DNA of 64,000 nt from Photobacterium sp. TLY01 (GCF_021432065.1 NZ_CP090364.1:1750601-1814600), one strand, 5' to 3'. Shown: positions 1-8,741, counted from the first letter of the stretch. A program made the numbers and translations. The notes: generated by a model from the letters alone, not told the origin.

Positions 1-411
1 TGGCAGCTTCAGTTGTGTGAAGAGAAAGGTATCGACTTTGGCAGCATTGATATCATCACTGGCAGGGTCATTGATATCTTGTCGGCACATCAGCCCAAAC
101 CTTCCCTGCTGCACGGCGATTTATGGCATGGAAACACGGCACTCAGTGTCGATGGCCCGGTGATTTATGATCCCGCCTGCTACTGGGGTGACAGAGAATG
201 CGACATTGCCATGACTGAGCTGTTCGGCGGATTTCCCGACAGCTTTTACAACGGCTATCAGTCGGTCTTTCCGCTGGATGATGGCTACAGTCAACGGCGC
301 GACCTGTACAACCTCTACCATCTGCTGAACCACTGTAATCTCTTTGGCGGAGAGTATCTGGAACAGGCAGAACGCTGCATTCGCAAGCTCAATCTGGCGA
401 AACCTGAGTAA
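1..411 (+). CDS. Fructosamine kinase family protein, C-terminal part (5' end outside window)
   Basis: The reading frame is open from the first base and ends at TAA 409-411, so only about 136 C-terminal residues are present. The fragment carries the APH/fructosamine-kinase catalytic loop HGDLWHGN (around residues 36-43 of the visible part) and the following metal-binding segment IYDPACYWGDRE. This is the pattern of the YniA/FN3K family, which phosphorylates ketosamine adducts on glycated proteins so that they decompose. It lies 88 bp upstream of a HAD phosphatase on the same strand, as yniA and yniC neighbour each other in enterobacteria. Family assignment is firm; the physiological substrate is inferred from the family only. 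Confidence 0.85.
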   Translation, partial: WQLQLCEEKGIDFGSIDIITGRVIDILSAHQPKPSLLHGDLWHGNTALSVDGPVIYDPACYWGDRECDIAMTELFGGFPDSFYNGYQSVFPLDDGYSQRRDLYNLYHLLNHCNLFGGEYLEQAERCIRKLNLAKPE

Positions 412-499
412 CAATTAAACGGAGATCCGGGCTACCGTCTGCAGAGTTGAAGTGATAAAGTTCACATTCTTTATCCTTTCAGCTCAAGACGGGAACCGT

Positions 500-1153
500 A
501 TGTTAAAAGCCGCAATCTTCGATATGGATGGCCTTCTGGTCGACTCAGAACCTTTCTGGCAACGTGCTCAGGTCGAGGTATTCTCTTCGCTGGGTGTGAC
601 AATTTCACAGCAGGAAACACTGGAAACCATGGGGTTGCGAATCGATCATATTGTTGATCTCTGGTTCGAGCGCCAGCCATGGCAAGGCCCGACATGCCAG
701 GACGTCAACACCATGATCACGAAACGTGTGGAAGAACTGGTTCAGGAGCACAAACCGATGTTGCCTGGTGTGCGTGAAGCGATACAGACATGTCAGGAGA
801 TGGGCTTAACGGTTGCGCTGGCGTCATCATCTCCAATGAGTCTCATCAATGCCACCTTAGATGCCCTGTCGCTGACGGAGCATTTCAGTGCCCTGTTCTC
901 TGCCGAGCACCTGCGCTACGGCAAGCCTCATCCTGAAGTGTACCTGAATGCCGCGGATCAACTGGGCGTGGATCCTCATCACTGCGTCGCATTTGAAGAC
1001 TCACTGAACGGCTTGCTGGCTGTCAAAGCAGCCCGGATGAAAAGCATTGTCGTACCGGAGCAGCAACACAGTGCCGATCTGCGTTGGTCTATCGCGGACA
1101 AAAAACTTAACTCGCTGCTCGAAGTAAATAAAGCATTAATCAGCAGCCTTTAA
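500..1153 (+). CDS. hxpB: HAD-superfamily sugar-phosphate phosphatase (hexitol phosphatase HxpB/YniC type)
   Basis: A 217-residue HAD hydrolase. The N-terminus has motif I, FDMDGLLVDSEP, whose first Asp is the nucleophile. Motif II is the ASSS segment near residue 110, motif III Lys lies in RYGKPHPEVY, and motif IV is FEDSLNG. Length and sequence fit the YniC/HxpB group, which dephosphorylates 2-deoxyglucose-6-phosphate and hexitol phosphates in the cytoplasm. I chose ATG 500 because the protein then begins directly at the Rossmann strand; an in-frame upstream start at 452 would add 16 residues without family support. It follows the fructosamine kinase gene and may be co-transcribed with it. 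Confidence 0.85.
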   Translation: MLKAAIFDMDGLLVDSEPFWQRAQVEVFSSLGVTISQQETLETMGLRIDHIVDLWFERQPWQGPTCQDVNTMITKRVEELVQEHKPMLPGVREAIQTCQEMGLTVALASSSPMSLINATLDALSLTEHFSALFSAEHLRYGKPHPEVYLNAADQLGVDPHHCVAFEDSLNGLLAVKAARMKSIVVPEQQHSADLRWSIADKKLNSLLEVNKALISSL

Positions 1154-1179
1154 TCAGGCTGGAGAATGATTAGCCTGAT
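1153..1179 (+). terminator. Hairpin after hxpB
   Basis: An 8-bp perfect inverted repeat, ATCAGGCT (1153-1160) with AGCCTGAT (1172-1179), begins at the last base of the stop codon. There is no T-run after it, so it is at best a weak or Rho-assisted terminator or an mRNA 3'-end stabiliser. Confidence 0.35.
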
Positions 1180-1590
1180 GAGCGCAATTCGCAAACAGGC
1201 TGATCATTCTGCTTCACAAATCATTCATCCATATTGATATCAAAGGCGTCACTATAGACCCATTTCCGGTCCATCGATTTCACATTACGCTTAACTTGTC
1301 CACTCTCTTTTGATCAACTTTCCAGCCAGCAAAGCCTCTGTAGCTAAAACTTCTCAGCAATTCAAAGTTTGCAGTTAATTCACGGCAAAAACTAATCCGT
1401 ATCGCTAGGATTAACTTAACGGTGAGCAAACCGATACCCATCGCTTGGGCTGCGATCGTCAGGTAAGAAACACTTGTGTTCCACCTGTCGTCGTTCCAAA
1501 GGCGAGAGAGTCATGACTCTCCAGTATGGACACTGGCAGCGGTATGAATGTGCCAATCAGTATCAGGTGCATAGAGTTAAGGAGTAGAAA
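1180..1590. other. Intergenic region with a 16-bp perfect palindrome
   Basis: This gap of about 410 bp has no convincing reading frame. The one clear structure is a perfect palindrome, GAGAGTCATGACTCTC, at 1506-1521, about 70 bp before the CPXCG gene. It could be a regulator binding site or a short hairpin in that gene's leader. I could not place a promoter or small RNA with confidence. Confidence 0.35.
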
Positions 1591-1794
1591 ATGAAGAACT
1601 ACAGTGAGCAGAGTGTCACTTGTCCGCATTGCGGCCACAATATCCGGATTACCCTGGACAGTAGTGCCGGTAGTCAGGAATTTTACGATGATTGCCCCGC
1701 ATGTTGCCATGCGATTCACTTAAACATGCAGGTTGATGAATTACACAAAACCATTCACCTGTTTGTCGATGCTGACGACGAGCAAATTTTTTAA
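1591..1794 (+). CDS. CPXCG-motif cysteine-rich zinc-ribbon protein
   Basis: A 67-residue protein with an N-terminal CPHCG (residues 11-15) and a second pair in CPACC about 25 residues later, which together can bind one zinc ion. Length and cysteine spacing match the small CPXCG family that is widespread in gammaproteobacteria and has no assigned function. The C-terminus is acidic. The AAGGAGTAGAAA sequence directly before ATG 1591 is a strong ribosome binding site and fixes the start. It converges with ribE across a hairpin. Confidence 0.8.
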   Translation: MKNYSEQSVTCPHCGHNIRITLDSSAGSQEFYDDCPACCHAIHLNMQVDELHKTIHLFVDADDEQIF

Positions 1795-1801
1795 CGATTA
1801 G

Positions 1802-1836
1802 AATCAACACGCCGATCATCAGAGGGCGTGTTGATT
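1802..1836. terminator. Convergent hairpin between the CPXCG gene and ribE
   Basis: A perfect 12-bp stem, AATCAACACGCC (1802-1813) with GGCGTGTTGATT (1825-1836), has an 11-nt loop and lies between two convergent stop codons. T-runs are short on both sides. The position suggests a bidirectional terminator. Confidence 0.6.
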
Positions 1837-1852
1837 GAACCAAACCCAGTGT

Positions 1853-2461
1853 TTAACCTCTCGCTGCCATCACCCTTTCCACCGTATCCACCACAGCCTG
1901 CGTTTGGGGATCAATCTCAATATTGATCACATCGCCTTTTTGGCGCGCAGACAGATTGGTTCGGTTCAGAGTTTCCGGGATCAAATTGACGTTAAATCGC
2001 TGACCTTCCACATCGCCAATCGTCAGGCTGGCCCCGTCAATACCGATATACCCTTTCGTGAACACATATTTCATCAGGCCGGCCGGCAAAGAAAACCAAA
2101 TCTGATGGTTGTTTTCTGTTTCAATGACCTCATCCACCACCGCAGTGGTCATGATATGGCCTGACATACTATGTCCGCCTATCTCATCACCGAACTTCGC
2201 CGCTCGCTCGATATTCACTCTGTCACCAGGACTGAGCAAACCCAGGTTGGTGACACGCAGTGTTTCCTGCATCAGATCGAAAGAAATATGGTTCCCGCTG
2301 ATGTGTGTCACCGTCAGGCAACAACCGTTATGCGCCACGGAGGCACCGATTTCCAGTCCCGCCAGCAGATCATCGGGCAAGTGAACTACATGCGTCTGAA
2401 AATCTTTTTTCTTTTTAATGTCAATAACTTCAGCCGTGCACTGAACAATACCTGTAAACAT
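1853..2461 (-). CDS. ribE: Riboflavin synthase subunit alpha
   Basis: A 202-residue protein made of two tandem lumazine-binding domains. It starts with the family hallmark MFTGIVQ, and the second domain contains GIDGASLTIGDV. The enzyme dismutates two molecules of 6,7-dimethyl-8-ribityllumazine to riboflavin and the pyrimidinedione in the cytoplasm. The longer frame reaching 2524 adds 21 non-homologous residues, so ATG 2461 is chosen. It is divergent from norM, an arrangement known from enterobacteria and vibrios. I see no FMN riboswitch in the 299-bp divergent region. The gene is also called ribC in E. coli. Confidence 0.93.
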   Translation of the reverse strand: MFTGIVQCTAEVIDIKKKKDFQTHVVHLPDDLLAGLEIGASVAHNGCCLTVTHISGNHISFDLMQETLRVTNLGLLSPGDRVNIERAAKFGDEIGGHSMSGHIMTTAVVDEVIETENNHQIWFSLPAGLMKYVFTKGYIGIDGASLTIGDVEGQRFNVNLIPETLNRTNLSARQKGDVINIEIDPQTQAVVDTVERVMAARG

Positions 2462-2760
2462 GTCTCCTCCAGAGAACAAAATCTGAAAGCGATGGTCACT
2501 CGCCGAATCGAATCGCAACAACATGCTGCGCTGCGCAATGAATCTCTGCCCAGCATCCTAACATTGACCCGTTTTACTTCGCCAGTGCTGTGATCCGACG
2601 GTATTGTGATAACCTCAAACTATACGGCGGCACAGAAGAAAGCAGAAAAACGCTGAATTGTGATACAGATTGAATAAATCATTGTCAGTATTAGTGAAGC
2701 CGATATAATCCACTGTGAACATTATTCCAATAATAGATTACCTGCCCTCTGGAGCATTTC

Positions 2761-4131
2761 GTGCATCTTTATCGTCTAGAAACTAAGCGATTGTTGAAAC
2801 TCGCTATTCCTGTTCTGATCGCCTCCGTCGCGCAGACAGCAATGAGCTTTATTGATACCGTGATGGCTGGCGGTGTCAGTGCCACCGATATGGCCGCTGT
2901 CTCGGTCGCCTCCAGCGTCTGGATGCCTGCCATTCTGTTTGGCATTGGTGTGCTGTTTGCTATGGTACCCATTGTGGCCCAGCTCAACGGCTCCGGCCAG
3001 AAAGACAAAATTCCGTTTCAGGTACAGCAAAGCTTTGTCTTGTCTTTACTCTTATCCGTTCCAATCATACTGGTGCTTTATAATGCAGGCATCTTAATTG
3101 ATTACATGTCTGTCGAAGCCGTGCTGGCAGAAAAAACCATCGGCTATTTACACGCTGTGCTCTATGCTGTGCCAGCCTTATTGCTATTTCAGGCGCTGCG
3201 CAGCTTTTCTGAGGGCCTGTCGCTGACTGTTCCCGGGATGGTGATTGGTTTTATCGGCCTGCTGGCGAATATCCCGCTGAACTGGATTTTTGTCTACGGT
3301 AAATTCGGTGCACCGGCGCTGGGCGGGATCGGCTGCGGTGTCGCCACTGCCATTGTGTACTGGCTGATGTTTTTTGCCATGCTGGTTTATGTGCTGGTAA
3401 ACCGTAAACTCAGCAAGGTGGGCCTGTTTGTGACCTGGTACAACCCGGAACTGAAAGCGATTCTGCGCCAGTTTAAAATGGGCTTTCCGATTGCAGCGGC
3501 TTTATTTTTTGAAGTCTCGATTTTTGCGGCAATCGCCCTGCTGATTGCACCTCTGGGTTCGATTGTTGTCGCCGCGCACCAGATAGCGATTAATTTCTCC
3601 TCACTGGTGTTCATGTTACCGATGAGTTTAGGTGCCGCTGTCAGTATCCGGGTAGGCCATCAACTGGGTGAACAAAACTTTGATGGTGCCAGAATATCCA
3701 GCCATTGTGGCATTTGGGTGGGTGTTGCGATTTCTGCTGTCACAGCAATTTTGACCATCATCTTCCGCGAGCAGATTGGACTGCTGTACACCGACAACTC
3801 AGAAGTGATCGTACTGGCAACACAACTGCTTTTCCTGGCGGCGGTTTATCAGTGCAGTGACGCTGTTCAGGTCGTTGCTGCCGGGGCGCTACGGGGTTAC
3901 AAAGACATGCGTGCCATCTTCATTCGCACCTTCATTGCCTATTGGGTGTTTGGTCTGCCAATCGGTTATGTGCTGGGTATGACCCACCTGATCACAGAAC
4001 CCATGGGGCCACACGGCTTCTGGATTGGTACGATTGTTGGCTTAACTGCTGCGGCGTTAATGCTGACAGTGCGGCTGCTTTGGCTGCAACGTCAAGACCA
4101 TGATTTCCAGCTGGCGATGTCGGTCCAATAA
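2761..4131 (+). CDS. norM: MATE family multidrug efflux protein NorM/MdtK
   Basis: A 456-residue integral membrane protein, the expected length for NorM. About twelve hydrophobic segments form two homologous six-helix halves; the first begins at LAIPVLIASVAQTAMSFID, including the MATE signature region with the Asp that couples Na+ or H+. NorM proteins export cationic drugs, fluoroquinolones and dyes across the inner membrane in exchange for cations. The start is a GTG at 2761 preceded by CTCTGGAG, since no in-frame ATG lies near the family N-terminus. Divergent from ribE. Confidence 0.93.
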   Translation: MHLYRLETKRLLKLAIPVLIASVAQTAMSFIDTVMAGGVSATDMAAVSVASSVWMPAILFGIGVLFAMVPIVAQLNGSGQKDKIPFQVQQSFVLSLLLSVPIILVLYNAGILIDYMSVEAVLAEKTIGYLHAVLYAVPALLLFQALRSFSEGLSLTVPGMVIGFIGLLANIPLNWIFVYGKFGAPALGGIGCGVATAIVYWLMFFAMLVYVLVNRKLSKVGLFVTWYNPELKAILRQFKMGFPIAAALFFEVSIFAAIALLIAPLGSIVVAAHQIAINFSSLVFMLPMSLGAAVSIRVGHQLGEQNFDGARISSHCGIWVGVAISAVTAILTIIFREQIGLLYTDNSEVIVLATQLLFLAAVYQCSDAVQVVAAGALRGYKDMRAIFIRTFIAYWVFGLPIGYVLGMTHLITEPMGPHGFWIGTIVGLTAAALMLTVRLLWLQRQDHDFQLAMSVQ

Positions 4132-4150
4132 TCCAACGCCCCCTCCTAAG

Positions 4151-4178
4151 TTAAGGCAGCAGACGCTGCCTTTTCTTT
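4151..4178 (+). terminator. Rho-independent terminator after norM
   Basis: AAGGCAGC (4153-4160) pairs with GCTGCCTT (4165-4172) across a 4-nt loop and runs into TTTTCTTT. It separates norM from the lipoprotein gene that starts at 4235. Confidence 0.8.
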
Positions 4179-4234
4179 GTCTGAAAACTCAATCTGTTAG
4201 CTTATACTGTTATAAAAACTCCAGAATCACGACC

Positions 4235-5305
4235 ATGCACCGACACTTTGCTTCAAATCTGCTGAACACAAGCAAGCTACTGATTCGGCTCACAATATGC
4301 GGCCTGCTCATTCTATTGGTCGGTTGTGATCGGCAATCCTCAGACAATCAGTTTGCAAACTATGCTGATCGTCTTGCTTCAGTGCTGGAAGTGAGCTCAC
4401 CGAAAGCGCCTGATACCCGGCTCCCCTCCCTTCCCGAAGTCAGTGATACGCTGCAGCGCACTGAAGATGTCCGAATGGGCCTGATTGATGCTTATGAACT
4501 CAGGAAATGCGGCTTGTTTCATCTGATTGCTGAGCGCAACTCTGTGCTGGGAAAAGTGCAGGACAGAACCCGTCAGCTCCGCTACGAGCTGCTTTTATTA
4601 GACGGTCTCGGCCACTGTATCGCGACATTACCCGAGGACGATAATGTCAGAGCGCAACTATTACAGGTTCAGGCCACGAAAGAAGATGACCTGCCTAAAT
4701 ACTTATGGAACATGCTGCTCACGGGTGAAGAATGGCAAAAACAATTTAAGCCGGCACACGCCGCCTTTTCGCTGAGTAACATTCCAGATGCCACTGAAAC
4801 CATGCAGGCGATGAGTGGTTTAGCGCACATTGCCAGCCAGATTTCAGCGCAGCACAGCGTCTCCGCTCAATCCGCTGAACGCCTGCTCAGCTACGAAGAA
4901 AACATCCACACCTCGCGTTATCTCGGTCAACTATTTTACTCCATGGTCCGAGCCACTGACTGGTTGAACACCACAACCACCCTACTGAACCAAAACGACG
5001 CCACCGTCATGTGCGGACCTAACCGAAATCAGCAGAAAGCCAACTTTCTGGAGAACGTCTTCTATAAATTTTTCGTGACGGATATTCAGCCATACCTGGC
5101 TAAGCTTGATGCTCGCTACCAGGACATTCAGCCGGATCTGCAAACCCTGTTTGCGACCCCCAGACGCCCTGCTGCAGTCGCTGACTATCACAGCTTCTAT
5201 GTAAATGGTGATATGTACCGCCAATTTCGTGACGCTACGCTCAACCACGTCTCCTACTGGCAGACCTTGTTCAAGCGTTGTGGGATAAAGGTCGGACAAC
5301 CATAG
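4235..5305 (+). CDS. DUF3080 family lipoprotein
   Basis: A 356-residue predicted lipoprotein. The N-terminal hydrophobic segment LTICGLLILLVGC ends in a lipobox (LVGC), so the mature protein would begin at Cys and be lipid-anchored. The rest is alpha-helical in appearance and matches my memory of the DUF3080 proteins of vibrios and relatives, which have no assigned function. I chose ATG 4235 because it places the signal peptide at the N-terminus; the longer frame from 4100 would overlap norM and its terminator. Family name from recall, lipoprotein status from sequence. Confidence 0.7.
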   Translation: MHRHFASNLLNTSKLLIRLTICGLLILLVGCDRQSSDNQFANYADRLASVLEVSSPKAPDTRLPSLPEVSDTLQRTEDVRMGLIDAYELRKCGLFHLIAERNSVLGKVQDRTRQLRYELLLLDGLGHCIATLPEDDNVRAQLLQVQATKEDDLPKYLWNMLLTGEEWQKQFKPAHAAFSLSNIPDATETMQAMSGLAHIASQISAQHSVSAQSAERLLSYEENIHTSRYLGQLFYSMVRATDWLNTTTTLLNQNDATVMCGPNRNQQKANFLENVFYKFFVTDIQPYLAKLDARYQDIQPDLQTLFATPRRPAAVADYHSFYVNGDMYRQFRDATLNHVSYWQTLFKRCGIKVGQP

Positions 5306-5421
5306 ACACGGCTGGTTTTGGCTGTTCGGCATGCATCACACCTTACTGATGAATATACGGCTCCAAGACCAACAGCCCCGACTATGCTGTACATAAAAGA
5401 AAAATCAGGGAGCGGAATGTG

Positions 5422-5682
5422 ATGAAGAAGATCAAGAACGAGCAAAAACTGATTAAGAAAGCCATGGAACTCGGTATCGCCTTTGCCAAAAAACAGGGTT
5501 ATGACGATTTCGACAAAGGCATTTCAGATAAAGAAAAAGTGGAATGTATTTACCGGTTACTGGTCGACGTGAAACAAATCACCCCGCTCTCACCTGATCA
5601 GGAAGACGGCCCCAATATGAAACATAAGCTGGCGATCTGGATCTCCCGCTTATTGCCACCGGATCACGAACTTTTGCAATAA
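5422..5682 (+). CDS. Small DUF5062 family protein
   Basis: An 86-residue soluble protein rich in Lys and acidic residues, with no membrane segment or catalytic motif. Its sequence (MKKIKNEQKL start, LLPPDHELLQ end) agrees with a short DUF5062-type protein conserved in Vibrionaceae whose function is unknown. Either GTG 5419 or ATG 5422 could be used. ATG 5422 is preferred because the CAGGGAGCGG stretch then lies at a normal Shine-Dalgarno distance. Confidence 0.65.
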   Translation: MKKIKNEQKLIKKAMELGIAFAKKQGYDDFDKGISDKEKVECIYRLLVDVKQITPLSPDQEDGPNMKHKLAIWISRLLPPDHELLQ

Positions 5683-5782
5683 TTTTTGCCCTGAAAACAA
5701 CCACTCAATGCCTGATTCAGCGTCAGGAAGTACAAGTAACAATCAAACAGTCACGAAAAATAAAAAAAGCCAACTCAAACAC

Positions 5783-5811
5783 TTGCGCCAGTGGGTCTGA
5801 GTCGCTAATAT
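5783..5811 (+). promoter_or_regulatory. Sigma-70 promoter of the tRNA-Val cluster
   Basis: TTGCGC (5783-5788) and TAATAT (5806-5811) are separated by exactly 17 bp and stand 34 bp before the first tRNA. The C-rich stretch after the -10 resembles the discriminator of stringently controlled stable-RNA promoters. Confidence 0.65.
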
Positions 5812-5844
5812 TCACCCCGTTCTCAAGCAGGACGATTCAATGAT

Positions 5845-5921
5845 ACGACCGTAGCTCAGCTGGTTAGAGCACCACCTTGACATGGTGGGGGTCGGTGGTT
5901 CGAGTCCACTCGGTCGTACCA
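5845..5921 (+). tRNA. tRNA-Val (anticodon GAC)
   Basis: A 77-nt cloverleaf with acceptor stem ACGACCG/CGGTCGT, discriminator A and encoded CCA. The anticodon stem is CCACC/GGTGG with loop TTGACAT, giving anticodon GAC at 5879-5881. It reads valine codons GUC and GUU. First of three tRNA-Val genes in a row. Confidence 0.95.
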
Positions 5922-5970
5922 AATCCTGCATTAGAAAATATTGTTGCTAAACAATCAAAACATAGCATTT

Positions 5971-6047
5971 GCGTCTGTAGCTCAGCTGGTTAGAGTATCG
6001 CCTTGACATGGCGGGGGTCGGTGGTTCGAGTCCACTCAGACGCACCA
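5971..6047 (+). tRNA. tRNA-Val (anticodon GAC), second copy
   Basis: A 77-nt cloverleaf with acceptor stem GCGTCTG/CAGACGC, encoded CCA, and anticodon loop TTGACAT inside a CGCC/GGCG stem. The acceptor stem differs from the first copy although the T-arm and anticodon are the same. Confidence 0.95.
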
Positions 6048-6093
6048 AATTTTTTCAATATGCTAAAGCGTGTTGAAGCAAAAACTGAATAAA

Positions 6094-6170
6094 GCGTCTG
6101 TAGCTCAGCTGGTTAGAGTACTACCTTGACATGGTAGGGGTCGGTGGTTCGAGTCCACTCAGACGCACCA
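6094..6170 (+). tRNA. tRNA-Val (anticodon GAC), third copy
   Basis: A 77-nt cloverleaf nearly identical to the second copy. It differs mainly in the anticodon stem (CTACC/GGTAG) around the same TTGACAT loop. CCA is encoded. A strong terminator follows within 10 bp, so the three genes probably form one transcript. Confidence 0.95.
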
Positions 6171-6175
6171 TACAG

Positions 6176-6207
6176 AAAAGCCCGTTCGAAAGAACGGGCT
6201 TTTTCTT
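6176..6207 (+). terminator. Rho-independent terminator of the tRNA-Val operon
   Basis: AAAGCCCGTTC pairs with GAACGGGCTTT around a GAAA tetraloop and is followed by TTTTCTTT. The A-run on the other side may also let it serve the minus-strand gene that ends at 6224. Confidence 0.9.
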
Positions 6208-6223
6208 TATCTGCAGATGACCT

Positions 6224-7183
6224 TTACGCGTTGTTCCAGTTCACGGTAAAAGTGAAATCCCACAGTTCATTCGAAGCCCCTATGCCTGGATAGGCCGCAT
6301 AAAACGTATTGTTCAATGCTGCTAAGGCTGGGCCGCACTGAGATCCTGCTTCATTGATTTCTGTAAAGTCGATCTGATTGGTACTCCAGGAATTGCCATT
6401 AAAAGCACAGCCATATAGCTGTGCGGTGTGGGCCCCATGGTAAAACGCAAATAAAGTATCACTGGTTGCCGCCAGCGACACACCGTCATAGGCTTCTGCA
6501 CCGTTTGCATCTTCCAGATTGGTTTGCGGTCCCCACTCTGAGCCGTCAGAAGTGGAACATACATAAATAGCAGAGCCATTAATCGGGGTTCCGCCAATGC
6601 CTTCCCAGCCTAAAAACAGTTTCCCGTTGAAAGCGGCTAACGCGGGTCCGGCTGTCGTTGTACTTGAGGCGCCATTCTGGTCGCTGACATTGACCTGTGA
6701 ATCCCAGTCGGTGCCGTTTGCCGATGAGCAAACATAAAGATTGCTCGATAAGTCTTCACCCCGGTAGGCCATATAAAGCCGCCCGTTAAATGCAGCAAGG
6801 GCCGGCGGGGAATCAGTTTCGGCATCATTCTGTGAGGTGATTTTTGTTTGATCACCAAAATTGACGCCATCTGCACTTGAGCAGATATAAATGCTATCGG
6901 AGCCTGAGCCCTGATAAGCCAGATACAACCTGCCATTGAATGCTGCCAACGCAGGGCTGTTCTGAGTTTTCGCGCCATTCTCATCGGTAATATCCGTTTG
7001 CTGAGACCAGCTCACCCCATCGGCAGTGGAGCAGATGTACATGCTTTTAGAACTGCCCCAGCCACGGTAAGCCATGTATATCCGGCCATTGAACGCCGCA
7101 AGTGCGACCTTGCTGCTGGACTCTGCATCATTCTTGAGTGTGACTTCGGTTTGACTCGATGCGTTTACGCTGATGGTCGTCAT
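6224..7183 (-). CDS. Six-repeat beta-propeller-like protein with Asp-box-type motifs
   Basis: A 319-residue protein built of six imperfect repeats of about 50 residues. Most begin with ALAAFNGR(I/L)Y(M/L)AY and carry an S-x-D-G-x-x-W type turn (for example TADGVSW, SADGVNF, TSDGSEW). This periodicity resembles BNR/Asp-box blades, so a six-bladed propeller is likely. Such proteins often bind glycans, but no sialidase catalytic residues are recognisable. There is no signal peptide. The start at 7183 follows AGGAGAAAACGAGAC; the frame to 7279 adds unrelated residues. It stands alone after the tRNA operon and converges with it. I do not recognise a named family. Confidence 0.75.
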   Translation of the reverse strand: MTTISVNASSQTEVTLKNDAESSSKVALAAFNGRIYMAYRGWGSSKSMYICSTADGVSWSQQTDITDENGAKTQNSPALAAFNGRLYLAYQGSGSDSIYICSSADGVNFGDQTKITSQNDAETDSPPALAAFNGRLYMAYRGEDLSSNLYVCSSANGTDWDSQVNVSDQNGASSTTTAGPALAAFNGKLFLGWEGIGGTPINGSAIYVCSTSDGSEWGPQTNLEDANGAEAYDGVSLAATSDTLFAFYHGAHTAQLYGCAFNGNSWSTNQIDFTEINEAGSQCGPALAALNNTFYAAYPGIGASNELWDFTFTVNWNNA

Positions 7184-7580
7184 GTCTCGTTTTCTCCTGA
7201 ACTGAAATGAATGTGGCAGAGCAATGTCACTGCCTGTCCTGTTCCTGTCGCGCCTGTTCCATCGCCCTTCACCCTCCATGACTCGACAGCTTTAAACACA
7301 CAACAGTCACATTGGGCCTGGAAAAACACTTTCCAGCTTAGACCAGAAACACACACCAGCAGGACAAGAAAGACAGACATGGGGTCCATGTCATTCCTTC
7401 ATTGATAAATTTCACATTCATTTCACCCTCAGCTTGCCATTCCTAACTTGGTTCGCAAAATGCGAATATGACCCGTTCCGCAACCGTCCCCCCACAAACG
7501 TAACAGTCGCCACCCGCCACATTATGACTGGTATAACTCTTGCTTCAGCCTGTACAGGCAGGTGTTGTAAGGCGGTCGCG
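7184..7580. other. Divergent intergenic region
   Basis: About 400 bp separate the propeller-like gene (minus) from the glycosyltransferase (plus). The ribosome binding site of the minus gene lies at its left edge. An open frame continuous with the glycosyltransferase reaches back to 7434, but its translation there looks non-coding. I see no RNA gene or clear operator. Confidence 0.4.
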
Positions 7581-8741
7581 ATGAATACTGTGATTCAGGT
7601 TGTAAAGCACTTAACGCCGGGCATGGTGGGTATGGCAGCGCTGAATATTCAGCAGTTCTCTGCCTTACGGCAAAAGCGTTTTATCGTCTGCCTGGAAGGC
7701 ACGATGAGTGAATCATTGGAAAGGTGGCCTTACCTGAAACAGGTCATCGATAAACTGATCTTCCTTGATGCAGCATCTGAAACCACCGCAAGCGTGATTC
7801 GCACTCTGGTCAGACTGTTTCGCACATACCACGCAGGTGTTGTGCATACCCATCAAAGTACGGCTTTATATCAGGCGGGTATTGCAGCCCGACTGGCTGG
7901 CGTCAGCACCTTAATACACAGCGAGCATGACAACTGGCTTGAAGAAGAACCCAAACATCCGCGATTGATGAAAATGGCTCTGAGTTGTATTCACCCTGTG
8001 ATGGTGACCAGTGGCAGCAGAATGAATGACAGGTTACAAACCTCTCTTCACCGCCGCGATATCACCACGATTCCGTACGGTGTTGATACTCAGCGATTCC
8101 AGCCAGGCAACCAAAGCATGGCCCGGCTCCGGCTGGGATTACCCACAGGGGCGAAAATCATCGGCACAGCAGGCAGGCTAATCCCGGAAAAGCGGCATCA
8201 CTTATTGATCCATGCCCTGAGTCACTTGCCGGAGAATGTGCATCTAACCCTGGCCGGTGAAGGCGCTCTGGCGCAAACGCTGCATATGCTGGCAATCAAA
8301 CTGTCGCTGAGCCACCGTGTCCATTTCATGGGGCACGTCGGGAACATGCCGGAATTTTATCAGGCACTGGACCTGTTCTGTATTACCTCGGACGCGGAGG
8401 ACTATCCGGTTTCTCCGCTTGAGGCACAGGCCTGCGGAATACCCGCGGCATTAACTGATATGGGGGCCTGCAGCGATGTCCTTTGTCCGTTCAATGGTAT
8501 CCCGCTCAATACTGGCGATGAGCGGACGCTGATTTACCAAATCCATACAGCGCTGCTGAAGAAGCCCGGCATCAGCCCTCGTCGTCACATTTTGCAGCAC
8601 CACGATGTTCGTACCATGGCCGAGGCTTACGATGCGCTGTGTTATTCAGAAAACCCACCCGCTGTTGATAACCATCAACATGCTGCCAACCCTGCCCCTC
8701 GACCAAAATGTCACTATACTTTGCCGAATAAACCCAGATAA
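7581..8741 (+). CDS. Glycosyltransferase, GT-B fold (GT4-like)
   Basis: A 386-residue GT-B glycosyltransferase. The N-terminal half contains the donor-independent Rossmann segment with VVHTHQSTALYQAG. The C-terminal half has the family signature GTAGRLIPEKRHHLLIHA, the glycine-rich LAGEGAL turn, and the E-x7-E region SDAEDYPVSPLEAQACGIP. GT4 enzymes use nucleotide sugars to build surface glycans or glycolipids at the cytoplasmic face; the acceptor cannot be told. ATG 7581 is chosen because VIQVVKHLTPGMVG is the usual first strand; an ATG at 7524 is possible. A dehydrogenase gene begins 15 bp after the stop, suggesting an operon. No other surface-polysaccharide genes are nearby. Confidence 0.82.
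   Translation: MNTVIQVVKHLTPGMVGMAALNIQQFSALRQKRFIVCLEGTMSESLERWPYLKQVIDKLIFLDAASETTASVIRTLVRLFRTYHAGVVHTHQSTALYQAGIAARLAGVSTLIHSEHDNWLEEEPKHPRLMKMALSCIHPVMVTSGSRMNDRLQTSLHRRDITTIPYGVDTQRFQPGNQSMARLRLGLPTGAKIIGTAGRLIPEKRHHLLIHALSHLPENVHLTLAGEGALAQTLHMLAIKLSLSHRVHFMGHVGNMPEFYQALDLFCITSDAEDYPVSPLEAQACGIPAALTDMGACSDVLCPFNGIPLNTGDERTLIYQIHTALLKKPGISPRRHILQHHDVRTMAEAYDALCYSENPPAVDNHQHAANPAPRPKCHYTLPNKPR

Noticed and set aside
2462..2760. FMN riboswitch before ribE
   Set aside because: The leader on the ribE strand does not show the conserved RFN-element blocks. The short leader and norM pairing match riboswitch-free ribE loci.
5845..6170. tRNA-Val cluster as an integration site for a mobile element
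   Set aside because: No integrase gene and no repeated tRNA 3' end is visible downstream; the three copies are complete tandem genes.
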